DNA from: Hungatella sp.
GTDB taxonomy: Bacteria > Bacillota > Clostridia > Lachnospirales > Lachnospiraceae
Assembly: GCA_022792815.1 (NCBI GenBank)
Contig: JAAWBS010000046.1
Span: 1 to 64,000, forward strand
DNA: 64,000 bases
Direction of reading: 5' to 3'
In this document: positions 8,452-19,129 of the stretch, piece after piece
Layout of the letters: every line of letters starts with the position of its first letter
Position numbering within the stretch: position 1 is the stretch's first letter
Translations under genes and position numbers: made by a program
Notes under the pieces: model-generated
Seen by the model: the letters and a program-made list of their open reading frames with translations, nothing else
The model's database searches: none
Told to the model about the DNA's origin: nothing

Positions 8452-10188
8452 ATGAAAAAGTTTTTAAAATACTTTAAGGGCTATAAGCTCGAGAGTATTC
8501 TGGGCCCTCTATTTAAACTGCTGGAGGCCAGCTTCGAGCTGTTTGTGCCTCTGGTCATGGCTCAGATCATCGATGTGGGAATCAAAAATCAGGATATGGG
8601 GTATATTCTGCGCATGGGCGGAGTTCTGGTACTTTTGGGCGTGGTGGGACTGACCTGTTCTCTCACTGCCCAGTATTTCTCGGCCAAAGCCGCGGTGGGC
8701 ATCGGCACCCTCCTGAGAAATGATCTGTTTCGCCATATCAACTCCCTGTCCTACCGGGAGATCGACACCATAGGAACCTCGACGCTGGTGACCAGGATGA
8801 CCAGCGACATCAATCAGGTTCAGTCGGGGATCAATCTGGTGCTGAGGCTGTTTCTTCGGTCTCCCTTTATCGTCTTCGGCGCCATGGTGATGGCGTTTAC
8901 CATCAATGTCAGGGCGGCCATGATCTTTGTGGTCACCATTCCCCTCCTTTCTGTGGTGGTCTTCGGCGTCATGCTGGTCAGCATGCCTCTGTACAAAAAA
9001 GTGCAGAGACAGCTGGACCGGGTGCTTCTGACCACTAGGGAGAATCTGCTGGGAGCCAGGGTGGTTCGTGCCTTTAACCGGCAGCAGGAGGAGAGCAGAA
9101 AATTTGACCAGGAGAACGCGCAGCTGGTTCGCCTCCAGGTGTTTGTGGGCAAGATCTCTGCGCTGATGAATCCTGTCACCTATGTGATCATCAATGGGGC
9201 CATCGTGGTGCTGATCTGGACCGGGGCATGGCAGGTGGAGGGCGGTATCATCACTCAGGGTGAAGTGGTGGCCCTGGTCAACTACATGTCCCAGATCCTG
9301 GTGGAGCTTGTGAAGCTGGCCAACTTAATCATCACCATCTCCAAAGCCCTGGCCTGCGCCAACCGCATCAGCGGAGTCTTCGATGAGCAGACCAGCATCG
9401 TGGAGCGGGCTGAGGGCAGCCTGAAAGGCACGCCGGAGGGTGATGTGAAGGTGGAATTTCGGAATATGGATTTCTACTATGCGGGGGCCAAGGAACCCTC
9501 TTTAAGCCGGATCTCGTTTCAGGCTTTCAAGGGCCAGACCATCGGCATCATAGGCGGAACCGGCTCCGGCAAGTCCTCTCTGGTCAATCTGATCCCCAGA
9601 TTTTATGATGCCACAGAGGGTACGGTTTTCGTGGACGGAAGGGATGTGAAGGATTATCCGCTCTCCGGCCTCAGGGAAAAGATCGGTATGGTCCCCCAGA
9701 AGGCGGTTCTCTTTAAAGGAAGCCTTCGGGACAATATGAAGTGGGGCAGAAGTGATGCCGGTGATGAGGAGATCTACGAGGCCCTGGACATCGCTCAGGC
9801 CAGAGAGTTTGTGGACAGCAAGGAAAAGGGACTGGATCTGGAGATCGAACAGGGGGGACGGAATCTGTCCGGAGGTCAGAAGCAGCGTCTGACCATCGCC
9901 AGGGCTCTGGTGCGAAAGCCGGAGATCCTGATTATGGATGACAGCGCTTCCGCCCTGGACTTTGCCACGGATGCGGCCCTGCGCAGGGCGATTAGGGAAC
10001 ACACAAAAGATATGACCGTGTTTATCGTGTCTCAGAGAGCCACCACCATCCGCAACGCGGATCAGATTCTGGTGCTGGATGACGGAAAACTGGTGGGTCT
10101 GGGAACTCACAGAGAACTTCTGGAGAAGTGTGAGGTATATCACGAGATCTGTCTGTCCCAGCTGTCGAAAGAGGAGGTGAGCCGATGA
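8452..10188 (+). CDS. ABC transporter, ATP-binding/permease (half exporter)
   Basis: Walker A GGTGSGKSS, LSGGQKQR, TM domain; overlaps the next gene by 4 bp. Confidence 0.93.
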   Translation: MKKFLKYFKGYKLESILGPLFKLLEASFELFVPLVMAQIIDVGIKNQDMGYILRMGGVLVLLGVVGLTCSLTAQYFSAKAAVGIGTLLRNDLFRHINSLSYREIDTIGTSTLVTRMTSDINQVQSGINLVLRLFLRSPFIVFGAMVMAFTINVRAAMIFVVTIPLLSVVVFGVMLVSMPLYKKVQRQLDRVLLTTRENLLGARVVRAFNRQQEESRKFDQENAQLVRLQVFVGKISALMNPVTYVIINGAIVVLIWTGAWQVEGGIITQGEVVALVNYMSQILVELVKLANLIITISKALACANRISGVFDEQTSIVERAEGSLKGTPEGDVKVEFRNMDFYYAGAKEPSLSRISFQAFKGQTIGIIGGTGSGKSSLVNLIPRFYDATEGTVFVDGRDVKDYPLSGLREKIGMVPQKAVLFKGSLRDNMKWGRSDAGDEEIYEALDIAQAREFVDSKEKGLDLEIEQGGRNLSGGQKQRLTIARALVRKPEILIMDDSASALDFATDAALRRAIREHTKDMTVFIVSQRATTIRNADQILVLDDGKLVGLGTHRELLEKCEVYHEICLSQLSKEEVSR

Positions 10189-11927
10189 ATCGGTACAGAT
10201 CAACCATAAAACGGATTTTGGATTATATCGGCCACTACAAATGGGGCGTGCTTTTGTCCCTGTGTCTGGCTGCGGTGACGGTGGTGACCACCCTCTATGC
10301 CCCGATCCTCATCGGCGACGGGGTGGATCTGATCCTGGGACCGGGAAAGGTGGATTTTCAGGGACTTCTTGTGGTGTTAAAGAAGATGGCGGCAGTGATT
10401 CTCATCACGGCGGTCGCCCAGTGGCTGATGAACCACATCAACAATAAGATTACTTACCGGGTGGTGAAGGATATCCGGACCAAGGCCTTCGAGCATCTGG
10501 AGGTGCTCCCCTTAGCCTATGTGGACTCCCATCCGTCCGGTGACATTATAAGCCGGATTATCGCGGACATCGATCAGTTTTCCGAGGGACTTCTCATGGG
10601 CTTTACCCAGCTGTTCACCGGCGTGCTGACCATTCTGGGCACGCTGGGGTTCATGTTTTTTGTCAACGGGTGGATCGCCCTGGTGGTAGTCTGTGTGACC
10701 CCGGTGTCTCTGCTGGTTGCCGGATTTATCGCCAGAAAGACCTATGTGATGTTCAAGCATCAGTCGGAGACAAGAGGAGAGCTGACCGGACTCATCGACG
10801 AGATGCTGGGCAATCAGAAGGTGGTTCAGGCCTTCGGACACGAGAAGGAGGCTCAGGAGAGCTTTGAGGAGATCAACGAGAGGCTGAGGAGATACAGTCT
10901 GCAGGCCACATTTTTCTCCTCCATCACCAACCCGGCCACCCGGTTTGTCAACGGACTGGTCTATGCCAGCGTCGGGGTGGCAGGGGCCTATGCGGCAGTC
11001 CACGGTCTTCTCTCCGTAGGCAAGCTTTCCAGCTTTTTGAGCTATGCCAACCAATACACCAAGCCTTTCAACGAGATCTCCGGCGTGGTCACGGAGCTTC
11101 AGAATGCCCTGGCCTCCGCGGCCAGAGTCTTCGCGCTCATCGATGAGGAGCCCCTTAAGCCTGAGGATCCGGATGCGGTGGACTTAAAGGAGGCCGACGG
11201 GAATGTGGACCTGGAGCATGTATATTTTTCCTACAATCCCGACGTTTCCCTGATCGAGGACTTTAATCTGTCCGTGGAGCCGGGCCAGAGGATCGCCATC
11301 GTAGGGCCGACAGGCTGCGGAAAGAGCACGGTGATCAATCTTCTGATGAGGTTCTATGATGTGAAGTCCGGCTGCATCCGGGTAAGCGGCCATGACATCC
11401 GCCACATGACCAGAAGGAGTTTAAGGGCAGGCTACGGCATGGTATTGCAGGAGACATGGTTAAAATCCGGAACCATCCGGGATAATATCGCTTATGGAAA
11501 GCCGGATGCCACAGAAGAAGAGGTGATTCGGGCGGCGAAGGAGGCCCACGCCCACAGTTTTATCAAGCGCATGCCTGACGGGTATGACACGGTGATCACC
11601 GAGGACGGAGGGAATTTATCTCAGGGCCAGAAGCAGCTTTTGTGCATCGCCCGGGTTATGCTGTGCCTGCCGCCGATGTTGATTCTGGACGAGGCCACTT
11701 CCTCCATCGATACCCGCACGGAGATTCGGATTCAGAAGGCATTTGCCAAGATGATGGAGGGGCGGACCAGCTTTATTGTGGCTCACCGTCTGTCCACCAT
11801 CAAGGAGGCTGATGTGATTCTGGTTATGAGGGACGGCCACATCATCGAGCAGGGAAGTCATGAGGAATTGCTGGAAATGGGAGGCTTCTATGCCAGGCTG
11901 TACAACAGCCAGTTTGCCCCGGCCTAG
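10185..11927 (+). CDS. ABC transporter, ATP-binding/permease (half exporter, partner)
   Basis: Walker A GPTGCGKST, LSQGQKQL signature, TM domain. Confidence 0.93.
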   Translation: MNRYRSTIKRILDYIGHYKWGVLLSLCLAAVTVVTTLYAPILIGDGVDLILGPGKVDFQGLLVVLKKMAAVILITAVAQWLMNHINNKITYRVVKDIRTKAFEHLEVLPLAYVDSHPSGDIISRIIADIDQFSEGLLMGFTQLFTGVLTILGTLGFMFFVNGWIALVVVCVTPVSLLVAGFIARKTYVMFKHQSETRGELTGLIDEMLGNQKVVQAFGHEKEAQESFEEINERLRRYSLQATFFSSITNPATRFVNGLVYASVGVAGAYAAVHGLLSVGKLSSFLSYANQYTKPFNEISGVVTELQNALASAARVFALIDEEPLKPEDPDAVDLKEADGNVDLEHVYFSYNPDVSLIEDFNLSVEPGQRIAIVGPTGCGKSTVINLLMRFYDVKSGCIRVSGHDIRHMTRRSLRAGYGMVLQETWLKSGTIRDNIAYGKPDATEEEVIRAAKEAHAHSFIKRMPDGYDTVITEDGGNLSQGQKQLLCIARVMLCLPPMLILDEATSSIDTRTEIRIQKAFAKMMEGRTSFIVAHRLSTIKEADVILVMRDGHIIEQGSHEELLEMGGFYARLYNSQFAPA

Positions 11928-12005
11928 GATGGGGGCACTGAATCCATAGACAGACTGCGGAACAATCCGCGCAATATTAATGAAAAGGACAGGAGACGAG
12001 AAGAC

Positions 12006-13166
12006 ATGGTGATTACAGACGAGATTCTTTATGTGGGAGCCGAGGACCGGAACCTGGATTTATTTGAGAGCCAGTATCCGGTGTCCGACGGTGTCACTTA
12101 CAATTCCTATGTGATTCTGGATGAGAAGACAGCCGTGATGGATACTGTGGATAACCGGGGGACCGCACAGTGGCTGGACAACATCAGGAAGGTGCTGGAC
12201 GGGAGAAAACCGGACTATCTGGTGATATCTCATATGGAGCCGGATCACGGGGCCAATATCGCAAGATTTGTGGAGGCCTACCCGGAGGCGGTGATCGTGG
12301 GCAATGCCAAGACATTTCCCATGATCAGCCAGTTTTTTGATCTGAATCTGACCGGTAGGACTCTGACCGTGAAAGAGGGAGGAACCCTTTCTCTGGGACG
12401 CCACACCCTGCAGTTTCTCATGGCGCCCATGGTCCACTGGCCGGAGGCCATGGTGGCCTATGAGCAGACGGAGAAGATCCTGTTTTCCGCCGATGCCTTT
12501 GGAACTTTCGGAGTCAATTCGGGACTGAAGGAGCAGTGGAGTGAGGAGGCAGCCAGGTATTATCTGAATATTGTAGGCAAATACGGGGCTCAGGTTCAGG
12601 CTCTTTTAAAGAAGGCCGCAGCGCTGGATATCCAGATGATCTGTCCGCTCCACGGGCCGGTCTTAAAAGAGGATCTGGGTTATTATCTGGACAAATATCA
12701 GATCTGGAGCAGCTATGAGCCGGAGCAGAAAGGGGTTCTGATCGCTTCTGCCTCCATCCACGGCAACACCCTGGCGGCAGCCGGGGAGCTGGCAGACATG
12801 CTGAGGGGCAGAGGAGAGGAATGTGTGGAGGTTCTGGACCTGACGAGGACAGACGTGTCCTACGGGGTGAGGAAGGCCTTTTTCTATGACCGTGTGGTTC
12901 TTGCCTGTGCCACCTACGACGGCGGTCTGTTCCCCTGTATGGAGGAATTTCTGGCCCATCTGAAATCCAAGAACTATCAGAAGCGGACCGTGGCTCTGGT
13001 GGAGAACGGAACCTGGGCGCCGGGGGCGGTCAGGGCGATGAGAGGGATGCTGGAGTCGATGAAGCAGATCACCATTCCGGAGCCGGCGGTGACCATCCGC
13101 TCGGCGCTGAATGAGGACAGCAGAAGAGCTCTGGAGGAGCTGGCAGAGGTGCTGGTGACGGCATAA
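12006..13166 (+). CDS. FprA-family A-type flavoprotein (metallo-beta-lactamase fold plus flavodoxin)
   Basis: HMEPDHGANI, flavodoxin segment LIASASIHGNTLAAAGELADML. Confidence 0.93.
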   Translation: MVITDEILYVGAEDRNLDLFESQYPVSDGVTYNSYVILDEKTAVMDTVDNRGTAQWLDNIRKVLDGRKPDYLVISHMEPDHGANIARFVEAYPEAVIVGNAKTFPMISQFFDLNLTGRTLTVKEGGTLSLGRHTLQFLMAPMVHWPEAMVAYEQTEKILFSADAFGTFGVNSGLKEQWSEEAARYYLNIVGKYGAQVQALLKKAAALDIQMICPLHGPVLKEDLGYYLDKYQIWSSYEPEQKGVLIASASIHGNTLAAAGELADMLRGRGEECVEVLDLTRTDVSYGVRKAFFYDRVVLACATYDGGLFPCMEEFLAHLKSKNYQKRTVALVENGTWAPGAVRAMRGMLESMKQITIPEPAVTIRSALNEDSRRALEELAEVLVTA

Positions 13167-13197
13167 TGAGGACGGGAAGGAAAAAATAAGAGAAAAA

Positions 13198-13237
13198 GCA
13201 AGGCGGGTGGATTTCGGTCCATCCGCCTTGTTTTGTC
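13198..13237 (+). terminator. Rho-independent terminator
   Basis: CAAGGCGGgTGGATttcggtCCATCCGCCTTGttttgt. Confidence 0.85.
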
Positions 13238-13446
13238 TAACTTTTGAATAAATAGGGAGAAGGGATTCGGTGAGAATGGTTAAAATCAACAAAACAAAAA
13301 GTGATCTATTCCATTTTTTGGAAAAATAGAAAAAATTTTTTCTGAAATAGGACACATGACCTTTTTTGTGACACCAATCTATGGTACGATAAAGCTGCCA
13401 AAAGGTATTTATTACAGAAAAACGGAAATTTTAGGAAGGAGGCAGC

Positions 13447-14166
13447 ATGAAGATACAAGATGTAATCCGTCAGGAGCCGGCCTCTCTGCGGGGACAGCTG
13501 GAGGCCTTCTTTGCCAGGTTTCCGGAGGAAGCGGAGGTATTTATCAAAGAAGTGCCTCCGGGGGACTATCTGATCCGGGAGGGGGACCCCTGTTTCTATG
13601 TGTACTGTGTTTTGGACGGCAGGGTGACAGCCCAGCACTACCTGGGTCACAATGCCTTTGTGGTAAAGAATTTCGGACGTCTGACTATCATGGGAGATAT
13701 CGCCGCCCTTGGGAATCTGAAATATTATTCCACCAGCATCCGGGCGATCACAGCCTGCAGGATGCTGGGGATTCGATTCAGCGATTATTGGGACTGGCTG
13801 TTTCGAGCTCCGGATTTTTTGAGAAACCAGGTGGAGACGGCTCTTGAGATCCTCCTTGAGGAGCAGAAGAAAAAGAGGGCGCTGGAGGAGACCCCGGCTG
13901 AGATGAGACTGCTGACCTATTTTGCGTTTTACTGCCGGAAAGCCAATTTTCATAAGAAAGACCCGGGGGGCATGATTACGGTAAAGGAGACAAGGGAGAA
14001 GATCGCGGCGGAGGTAGGCGGAATCAGTGTGCGGACCGTAAACCGGAAGCTTACTGCCTTTGTGGACCAGGGCTTGATCGCCATAAGCCATGGGAAGATC
14101 CGGATTTCTTTCGAGCAGCTTCAGAAGATGGAACAGATTATGGAGGACCACTTGGGAAGTATTTAG
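13447..14166 (+). CDS. Crp/Fnr family transcriptional regulator
   Basis: cNMP-binding-like N-terminal and C-terminal HTH (EKIAAEVGGISVRTVNRKLTAFVDQGLI). Confidence 0.88.
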   Translation: MKIQDVIRQEPASLRGQLEAFFARFPEEAEVFIKEVPPGDYLIREGDPCFYVYCVLDGRVTAQHYLGHNAFVVKNFGRLTIMGDIAALGNLKYYSTSIRAITACRMLGIRFSDYWDWLFRAPDFLRNQVETALEILLEEQKKKRALEETPAEMRLLTYFAFYCRKANFHKKDPGGMITVKETREKIAAEVGGISVRTVNRKLTAFVDQGLIAISHGKIRISFEQLQKMEQIMEDHLGSI

Positions 14167-14176
14167 ACCGAAAATA

Positions 14177-14235
14177 CCGGGAATAGAGATGTCCGGTATA
14201 AAGACACCGGGAATAGAAAACTCCGGGAAATAAGA
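14177..14235. repeat. Short tandem repeat around CCGGGAATAGA (about 14-16 bp period, 4 units)
   Basis: CCGG at 14177, 14193, 14207, 14223. Confidence 0.6.
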
Positions 14236-14432
14236 GCGATTGCCATGGCGGGAGGAACAAGGTCCCGTCCCCAACTTAAGAATTCTGTGGCAAGGCAGCT
14301 GCCTGCGGAATTACTATAGTGCGGATCTATTTCCGCACAGCGTATCAATCGATTACAAGATGAGATGGAAGGGCCGGGGAAGAAAGACAGGACGCTGTGT
14401 TCCCCCTGTTTTTCCGAAAGAAAGGTGGAGAC

Positions 14433-15518
14433 ATGAAAAAAATAATTCCTTTGATGTTGTGTACGGTAACGGCGATTTTTCTGACAGCATGCGGCGGACA
14501 GAAGGCAGACTCAAATGGGACCAACTCCGGGGTGGCTGAGGGGAAGACCGAAGAAAAGGCGGATACCCAACTGGTCACAGGCATGATCGCCTACGCATTT
14601 GGAACACAGAGTTTTGCGGACGACGTTCTGGCCGGTCTGGTGCAGGCGAAAGAGGAGCTGGGGATCCCCCACTATGAACTGGAGATCGCGGATGTGTCCG
14701 AGACTGCCAGCGGTTTCCGTACCCTGATCCAGCAGGGAGCCAACTTTGTGGTGGCCTCAAGCGCAGAGTACTGTGACGGCATGCTGGAAGTGGCAGGTGA
14801 ATACCCGGATGTGTACTTTTTGTACCTGGCCGAATACCTGCCGGACTCTCCGGCCAATGTGATCTCTTTCGAATACCGGGAGAATGAGGCGGCTTTCCTG
14901 GCAGGGGCTCTCGGCGGCATGAAGACAAAGAGCAACAAGATCGGAGCGGTTCTGGCCATGTCCGAGCCCCTTCAGCTCCGCTATCAGTACGGCTATATGG
15001 CTGGGGCCAAGGCCGTGAATCCGGATTGCGAGGTCATGATCACCTTTACCAACAGCTATGCAGACACCAACATCGGCTATGAGCATGCCAATGCCATGTA
15101 TTCTCAAGGCTGTGATTTCGTGGGCTGTTACTCCGGGGCCTGTAATCTGGGCGTCTTCCAGGCAGCCGAGGAGGCGGGAGACGGAAACTACTGTTTCGGC
15201 GCCGCAAACGGACAGTTTGACAAGAGCTATGAGAAGATCATAGCCTCTGTGGTGAAGCCTGTCAACGAGGCCATCGCGGCCCTTCTGCGGGATGCCCAGT
15301 CCACAGGAAAGTTTGACACCAGCATCTCCAGTCTGGGCATCAAGGAGGAAGGGGTGAAACTTTTGTTCACAGACAATGAGAACCTGCTCTCCCTGCTCAC
15401 CGAGGAGGAGAAGAAAGCCATCGAGGATCTGAGTGCCAGGATCGTAAGCGGGGAACTGAAAGTTCCGGGAACAGAGGCGGATTTCAATTCTTTCAGCTAC
15501 ACCTATGAAGTCAAATGA
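14433..15518 (+). CDS. BMP-family (basic membrane lipoprotein) ABC substrate-binding lipoprotein
   Basis: Lipobox TACGG; IAYAFGTQSFADDVLAGL and Med/BMP-like sequence. Confidence 0.9.
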   Translation: MKKIIPLMLCTVTAIFLTACGGQKADSNGTNSGVAEGKTEEKADTQLVTGMIAYAFGTQSFADDVLAGLVQAKEELGIPHYELEIADVSETASGFRTLIQQGANFVVASSAEYCDGMLEVAGEYPDVYFLYLAEYLPDSPANVISFEYRENEAAFLAGALGGMKTKSNKIGAVLAMSEPLQLRYQYGYMAGAKAVNPDCEVMITFTNSYADTNIGYEHANAMYSQGCDFVGCYSGACNLGVFQAAEEAGDGNYCFGAANGQFDKSYEKIIASVVKPVNEAIAALLRDAQSTGKFDTSISSLGIKEEGVKLLFTDNENLLSLLTEEEKKAIEDLSARIVSGELKVPGTEADFNSFSYTYEVK

Positions 15519-15564
15519 AACCGTGATACAGGATGGGCCTTCGGCCGAATGAAAGGAAATCAAT

Positions 15565-17100
15565 ATGTCATATAAAATCCAGTTGGAGAATATCACCAAG
15601 CGCTTTCCCGGCGTCACGGCCAATGATCATATTCATATCTCCGTGGAGAAAGGGGAGATCCACACCCTGGCAGGCGAGAACGGAGCCGGGAAATCCACCC
15701 TCATGAACATTCTCTTCGGGCTGTATCAACCCACAGAGGGACAGATCTACATTGACGGGAAACCGGAGGTATTCCACAGTTCCAAGGACAGCATCCGCTG
15801 CGGGATAGGCATGGTTCACCAGCATTTTATGCTGGTGCCCAGGCTTACGGTGACGGAGAACATCATCGCCGGGAAAGAGCCGGGGAACAGGATCTCCATC
15901 GACAGGCATAAGGCGGCAAAGGAGATTCAGGAGCTTTCTGATCTCTACGGCATGCGCATCGACCCTTATAAAAAGGTGGCTGATTTAACCGTCACAGAGC
16001 AGCAGAGAGTAGAGATTTTAAAGGTGCTGTACCGCAGGGCCGAGATCCTGATCTTCGACGAGCCCACCGCCGTGCTGACCCCCCAGGAGATCGACGAATT
16101 CTGTGAGATCCTGCTGAAGCTGAAGGAAAAAGGCAAAACCATTCTCTTTATCAGCCACAAGCTGGCAGAGGTGTTTCGAATCTCTGACAACATCACGGTC
16201 ATCCGTCTGGGAAAAGTGGTGGGGACCAGAAAGGTCAGCGAGACCACGCCCGAGGAGATCACCCAGATGATGGTGGGGCGGAGCGTGGATCTGAACAGGC
16301 GGGAGAGGCCTGCTTTTAAGGGAGAGGCGGTTCTGGAGCTGGAAGGCGTGGAGTATAAAAAGAATAAGGAGCCGAAAAAGTTAGACAACATCAGTTTTGC
16401 GGTCCATGCCGGGGAGATCTTAGGCATCGCGGGCATCGACGGCAACGGGCAGCATGAGCTGGCCAGGATTATCTGCGGCCTGGCTGCTCCCACCAAGGGT
16501 CAGGTGAAGTATCACGGGAGAGACATATCGGGAGAGTCCATCCGCAGCCGGAAGGACTCAGGTATCGCCTGCATCCCGGAGGACCGTCATTTGGAAGGCC
16601 TTGTGCTGGATTACTCCATCGAGAACAACCTGATCTTAGGCCAGCATCACCTGCCCAAATTTAAAAGATCAAAATTTGTTATGGATCACAGGAAGATCCG
16701 CCAAAACGGGCTGGAATTAAAAGAGAGGTTTGACATCCGCTGCCCCGGCACCGACGTGACAGCGTCCACGCTGTCCGGCGGCAATCAGCAGAAGATCATC
16801 ATCGCCAGGGAGGTGATGGCCAACCCGGACCTGCTCATCGCCATCCAGCCCACCAGAGGCCTGGACGTAGGCGCCGAGGAGTTCGTGCATCAGGCCCTCT
16901 ATGATCAGAGAAACAGCAAAAAAGCGGTGATCCTCATCTCCTTTGAGCTGGACGAGATCCTGGCCATCAGCGACCGGATCATGGTTCTCCACAAAGGGCA
17001 GATCGCGGGAATCGTGGATGCGGAACATACCACCAGAGAACAGCTGGGCGCCATGATGCTGGGGCTGGGAGACAAAAACGAGGGAGGTGAGACGGCATGA
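15565..17100 (+). CDS. ABC transporter ATP-binding protein (nucleoside/sugar type, duplicated ABC domains)
   Basis: GENGAGKSTLMNILFG, second domain STLSGGNQQKIIIARE. Confidence 0.94.
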   Translation: MSYKIQLENITKRFPGVTANDHIHISVEKGEIHTLAGENGAGKSTLMNILFGLYQPTEGQIYIDGKPEVFHSSKDSIRCGIGMVHQHFMLVPRLTVTENIIAGKEPGNRISIDRHKAAKEIQELSDLYGMRIDPYKKVADLTVTEQQRVEILKVLYRRAEILIFDEPTAVLTPQEIDEFCEILLKLKEKGKTILFISHKLAEVFRISDNITVIRLGKVVGTRKVSETTPEEITQMMVGRSVDLNRRERPAFKGEAVLELEGVEYKKNKEPKKLDNISFAVHAGEILGIAGIDGNGQHELARIICGLAAPTKGQVKYHGRDISGESIRSRKDSGIACIPEDRHLEGLVLDYSIENNLILGQHHLPKFKRSKFVMDHRKIRQNGLELKERFDIRCPGTDVTASTLSGGNQQKIIIAREVMANPDLLIAIQPTRGLDVGAEEFVHQALYDQRNSKKAVILISFELDEILAISDRIMVLHKGQIAGIVDAEHTTREQLGAMMLGLGDKNEGGETA

Positions 17101-18173
17101 AGGGAAAGAGGGAAACGATAAACGGAATTCTTCTGGAGACAGGCATTACCTTTCTCGCGATCTTTCTGGCCATCGTGGCGGGAGGAGCGGTGATGGCGCT
17201 GTTCGGCTACAATCCCGTCAGTGCATACGCGGCGCTGGCAAAAGGCGCCTTCGGAACCTTTGCCGCATTTACCTCCACCCTGACCAAGTCAGTGCCCATC
17301 ATGTTCACGGGTCTGGCTGTGGCCGTGGCTTTTAAATGCGGGGTATTTAACATCGGGGCGGAGGGGCAGATGCTCATGGGGGCTCTGTCTGCGGGAATCG
17401 CAGGCATCTACATCCGCTTCCTTCCGGCCATTCTTCACATCCCCGTGACTCTTGCGGCAGCCTGTCTGGGAGGCATGGCCTGGGCTTTCATCCCCGCGGG
17501 GCTGAAACAGAAATTTAAGGTGGATGTGGTCATCGGCACCATCATGCTGAATTATATCGCCGAGTACTTTGTCCAGTATATGATCTTAAACCCCTTAAAG
17601 GCAGACGGAGTGGCCACCTCTACCAGGGCCATCGAGAAAACGGCTATGCTGCCTAAGCTCTTAAGCGCTCCCAATGTGTTGAATCTGGGCTACGTGCTGG
17701 CTGTCGGGGCGGCGTTTCTCGTCTACTTCCTGTTTTGGCACACCACAAGAGGGTACGAGATGAGGGCCGTTGGGCTGAATCCCACAGCCTCCCGGTGGAG
17801 CGGAATCAATGTGGAGAAGAACGCTTTTCTGGCGTTAATCATCAGCGGCGGTCTGGCGGGCTTAGCAGGCGGCATCGAGGTGACCGGTTCTCTGGGCAAA
17901 GTGATCGTAGGCGCCTCCAGCGGTTACGGCTTTAACGGGATCCCCGTGGCTCTGATCGCCCACAACAATCCGCTGATTATCATTTTTTCCTCCCTGATTC
18001 TGGCGGCCATGAGAACCGGAGCCATGATGATGCAGACCAGCGCCGGTGTATCCAAGAACATGGTAGATATGATACAGGGACTGATCATCGTATTCCTCTG
18101 CGCCGAATATGTATTCCGTTACTATATCAAAAAAGGTCTTGAGAAAGCTGGAGGGAATGTATCATGTCAGTGA
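17097..18173 (+). CDS. ABC transporter permease (nucleoside type)
   Basis: FKCGVFNIGAEGQMLMGAL motif. Confidence 0.92.
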   Translation: MKGKRETINGILLETGITFLAIFLAIVAGGAVMALFGYNPVSAYAALAKGAFGTFAAFTSTLTKSVPIMFTGLAVAVAFKCGVFNIGAEGQMLMGALSAGIAGIYIRFLPAILHIPVTLAAACLGGMAWAFIPAGLKQKFKVDVVIGTIMLNYIAEYFVQYMILNPLKADGVATSTRAIEKTAMLPKLLSAPNVLNLGYVLAVGAAFLVYFLFWHTTRGYEMRAVGLNPTASRWSGINVEKNAFLALIISGGLAGLAGGIEVTGSLGKVIVGASSGYGFNGIPVALIAHNNPLIIIFSSLILAAMRTGAMMMQTSAGVSKNMVDMIQGLIIVFLCAEYVFRYYIKKGLEKAGGNVSCQ

Positions 18174-19117
18174 TGATTTTATATCTGTTAACCTCGACTC
18201 TGAGAAACGGCACCTCCATCGCTTACACGGCCATGGGAGGAGTCCTGTCCGAGAGGTCCGGCATCGTCAATATCGGCCTGGAGGGAATCATGACAGCCAG
18301 CGCATTTGCCGCGGTAGTAGGGTCCTATGTGAGCGGAAGTCCGTGGGTGGGCGTGCTGGCTGCCGTCCTGGTGGGAATCGCCATATCCGCCGTCCATGCC
18401 ATGGTCTGCGTCACCTACGGCGGCAACCAGTCCGTCAGCTCCATGGCGCTGATTCTTCTGGCCACAGGATTTTGCGGCATCGCGGCCAAAGCCATCTTCG
18501 GGCGTCAGGGAACCACGGAGCAGGTGGCCAACATCTCTGCCTCCCCGGTGCTGGCAGGGATCCCGGTGATCGGGCCCACCCTGGCTTCCCTGTCTCCCCT
18601 GGTATACCTTTCCTTCGTCGTGCTGCTGATTCTCATCTATGTGTTTAAAAAGACTGCCTTCGGCCTTCACATCACTATGGTGGGAGAGCATCCGAAAGCG
18701 GCGGAGACCGCGGGAATCAGCGTCAACAGGGTGCGTTATGTCTGTGTTCTTCTCTCGGGGGCTTTGGGAGGCCTGGGAGGAGCGGCCCTCTCCATCGGAC
18801 AGATGAATCTGTTCCAGGAGGGGATGATCGCAGGCCGCGGCTATCTGGCCATGGCTGCCGTGATCATGGGTAACTGGACTGCGGCAGGGGCTTTCGGAGC
18901 GTCTATGTTTTTCGGATTCTTCAGCGCCCTGCAGGTGTATCTGCAGACCAGACCGAACAATCCCGTCCCCACAGAATTTGTACAGATGATCCCCTACATC
19001 GCCTGTGTGCTGATCATGCTTTACAGTTCTGCCCAGAGAAGCCGCAGAGGCGAGGCGGTCTCCGGAAAACCGGCGGCTTCCGGAAAACCATATACCAGAT
19101 TTGTACAGAGCAGATAA
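18164..19117 (+). CDS. ABC transporter permease (nucleoside type)
   Basis: GGVLSERSGIVNIGLEGIM motif. Confidence 0.92.
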   Translation: MSVMILYLLTSTLRNGTSIAYTAMGGVLSERSGIVNIGLEGIMTASAFAAVVGSYVSGSPWVGVLAAVLVGIAISAVHAMVCVTYGGNQSVSSMALILLATGFCGIAAKAIFGRQGTTEQVANISASPVLAGIPVIGPTLASLSPLVYLSFVVLLILIYVFKKTAFGLHITMVGEHPKAAETAGISVNRVRYVCVLLSGALGGLGGAALSIGQMNLFQEGMIAGRGYLAMAAVIMGNWTAAGAFGASMFFGFFSALQVYLQTRPNNPVPTEFVQMIPYIACVLIMLYSSAQRSRRGEAVSGKPAASGKPYTRFVQSR

Positions 19118-19129
19118 AAGGAGAATATC

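Noticed and set aside
12663-14274. Minus-strand ORFs 12663-13355 and 13306-14274
   Set aside because: Antisense to FprA and Crp/Fnr genes; no recognisable motifs
14166-14432. Purine-type riboswitch before the nucleoside operon
   Set aside because: Looked for the conserved purine riboswitch core and did not see it; only simple hairpins present
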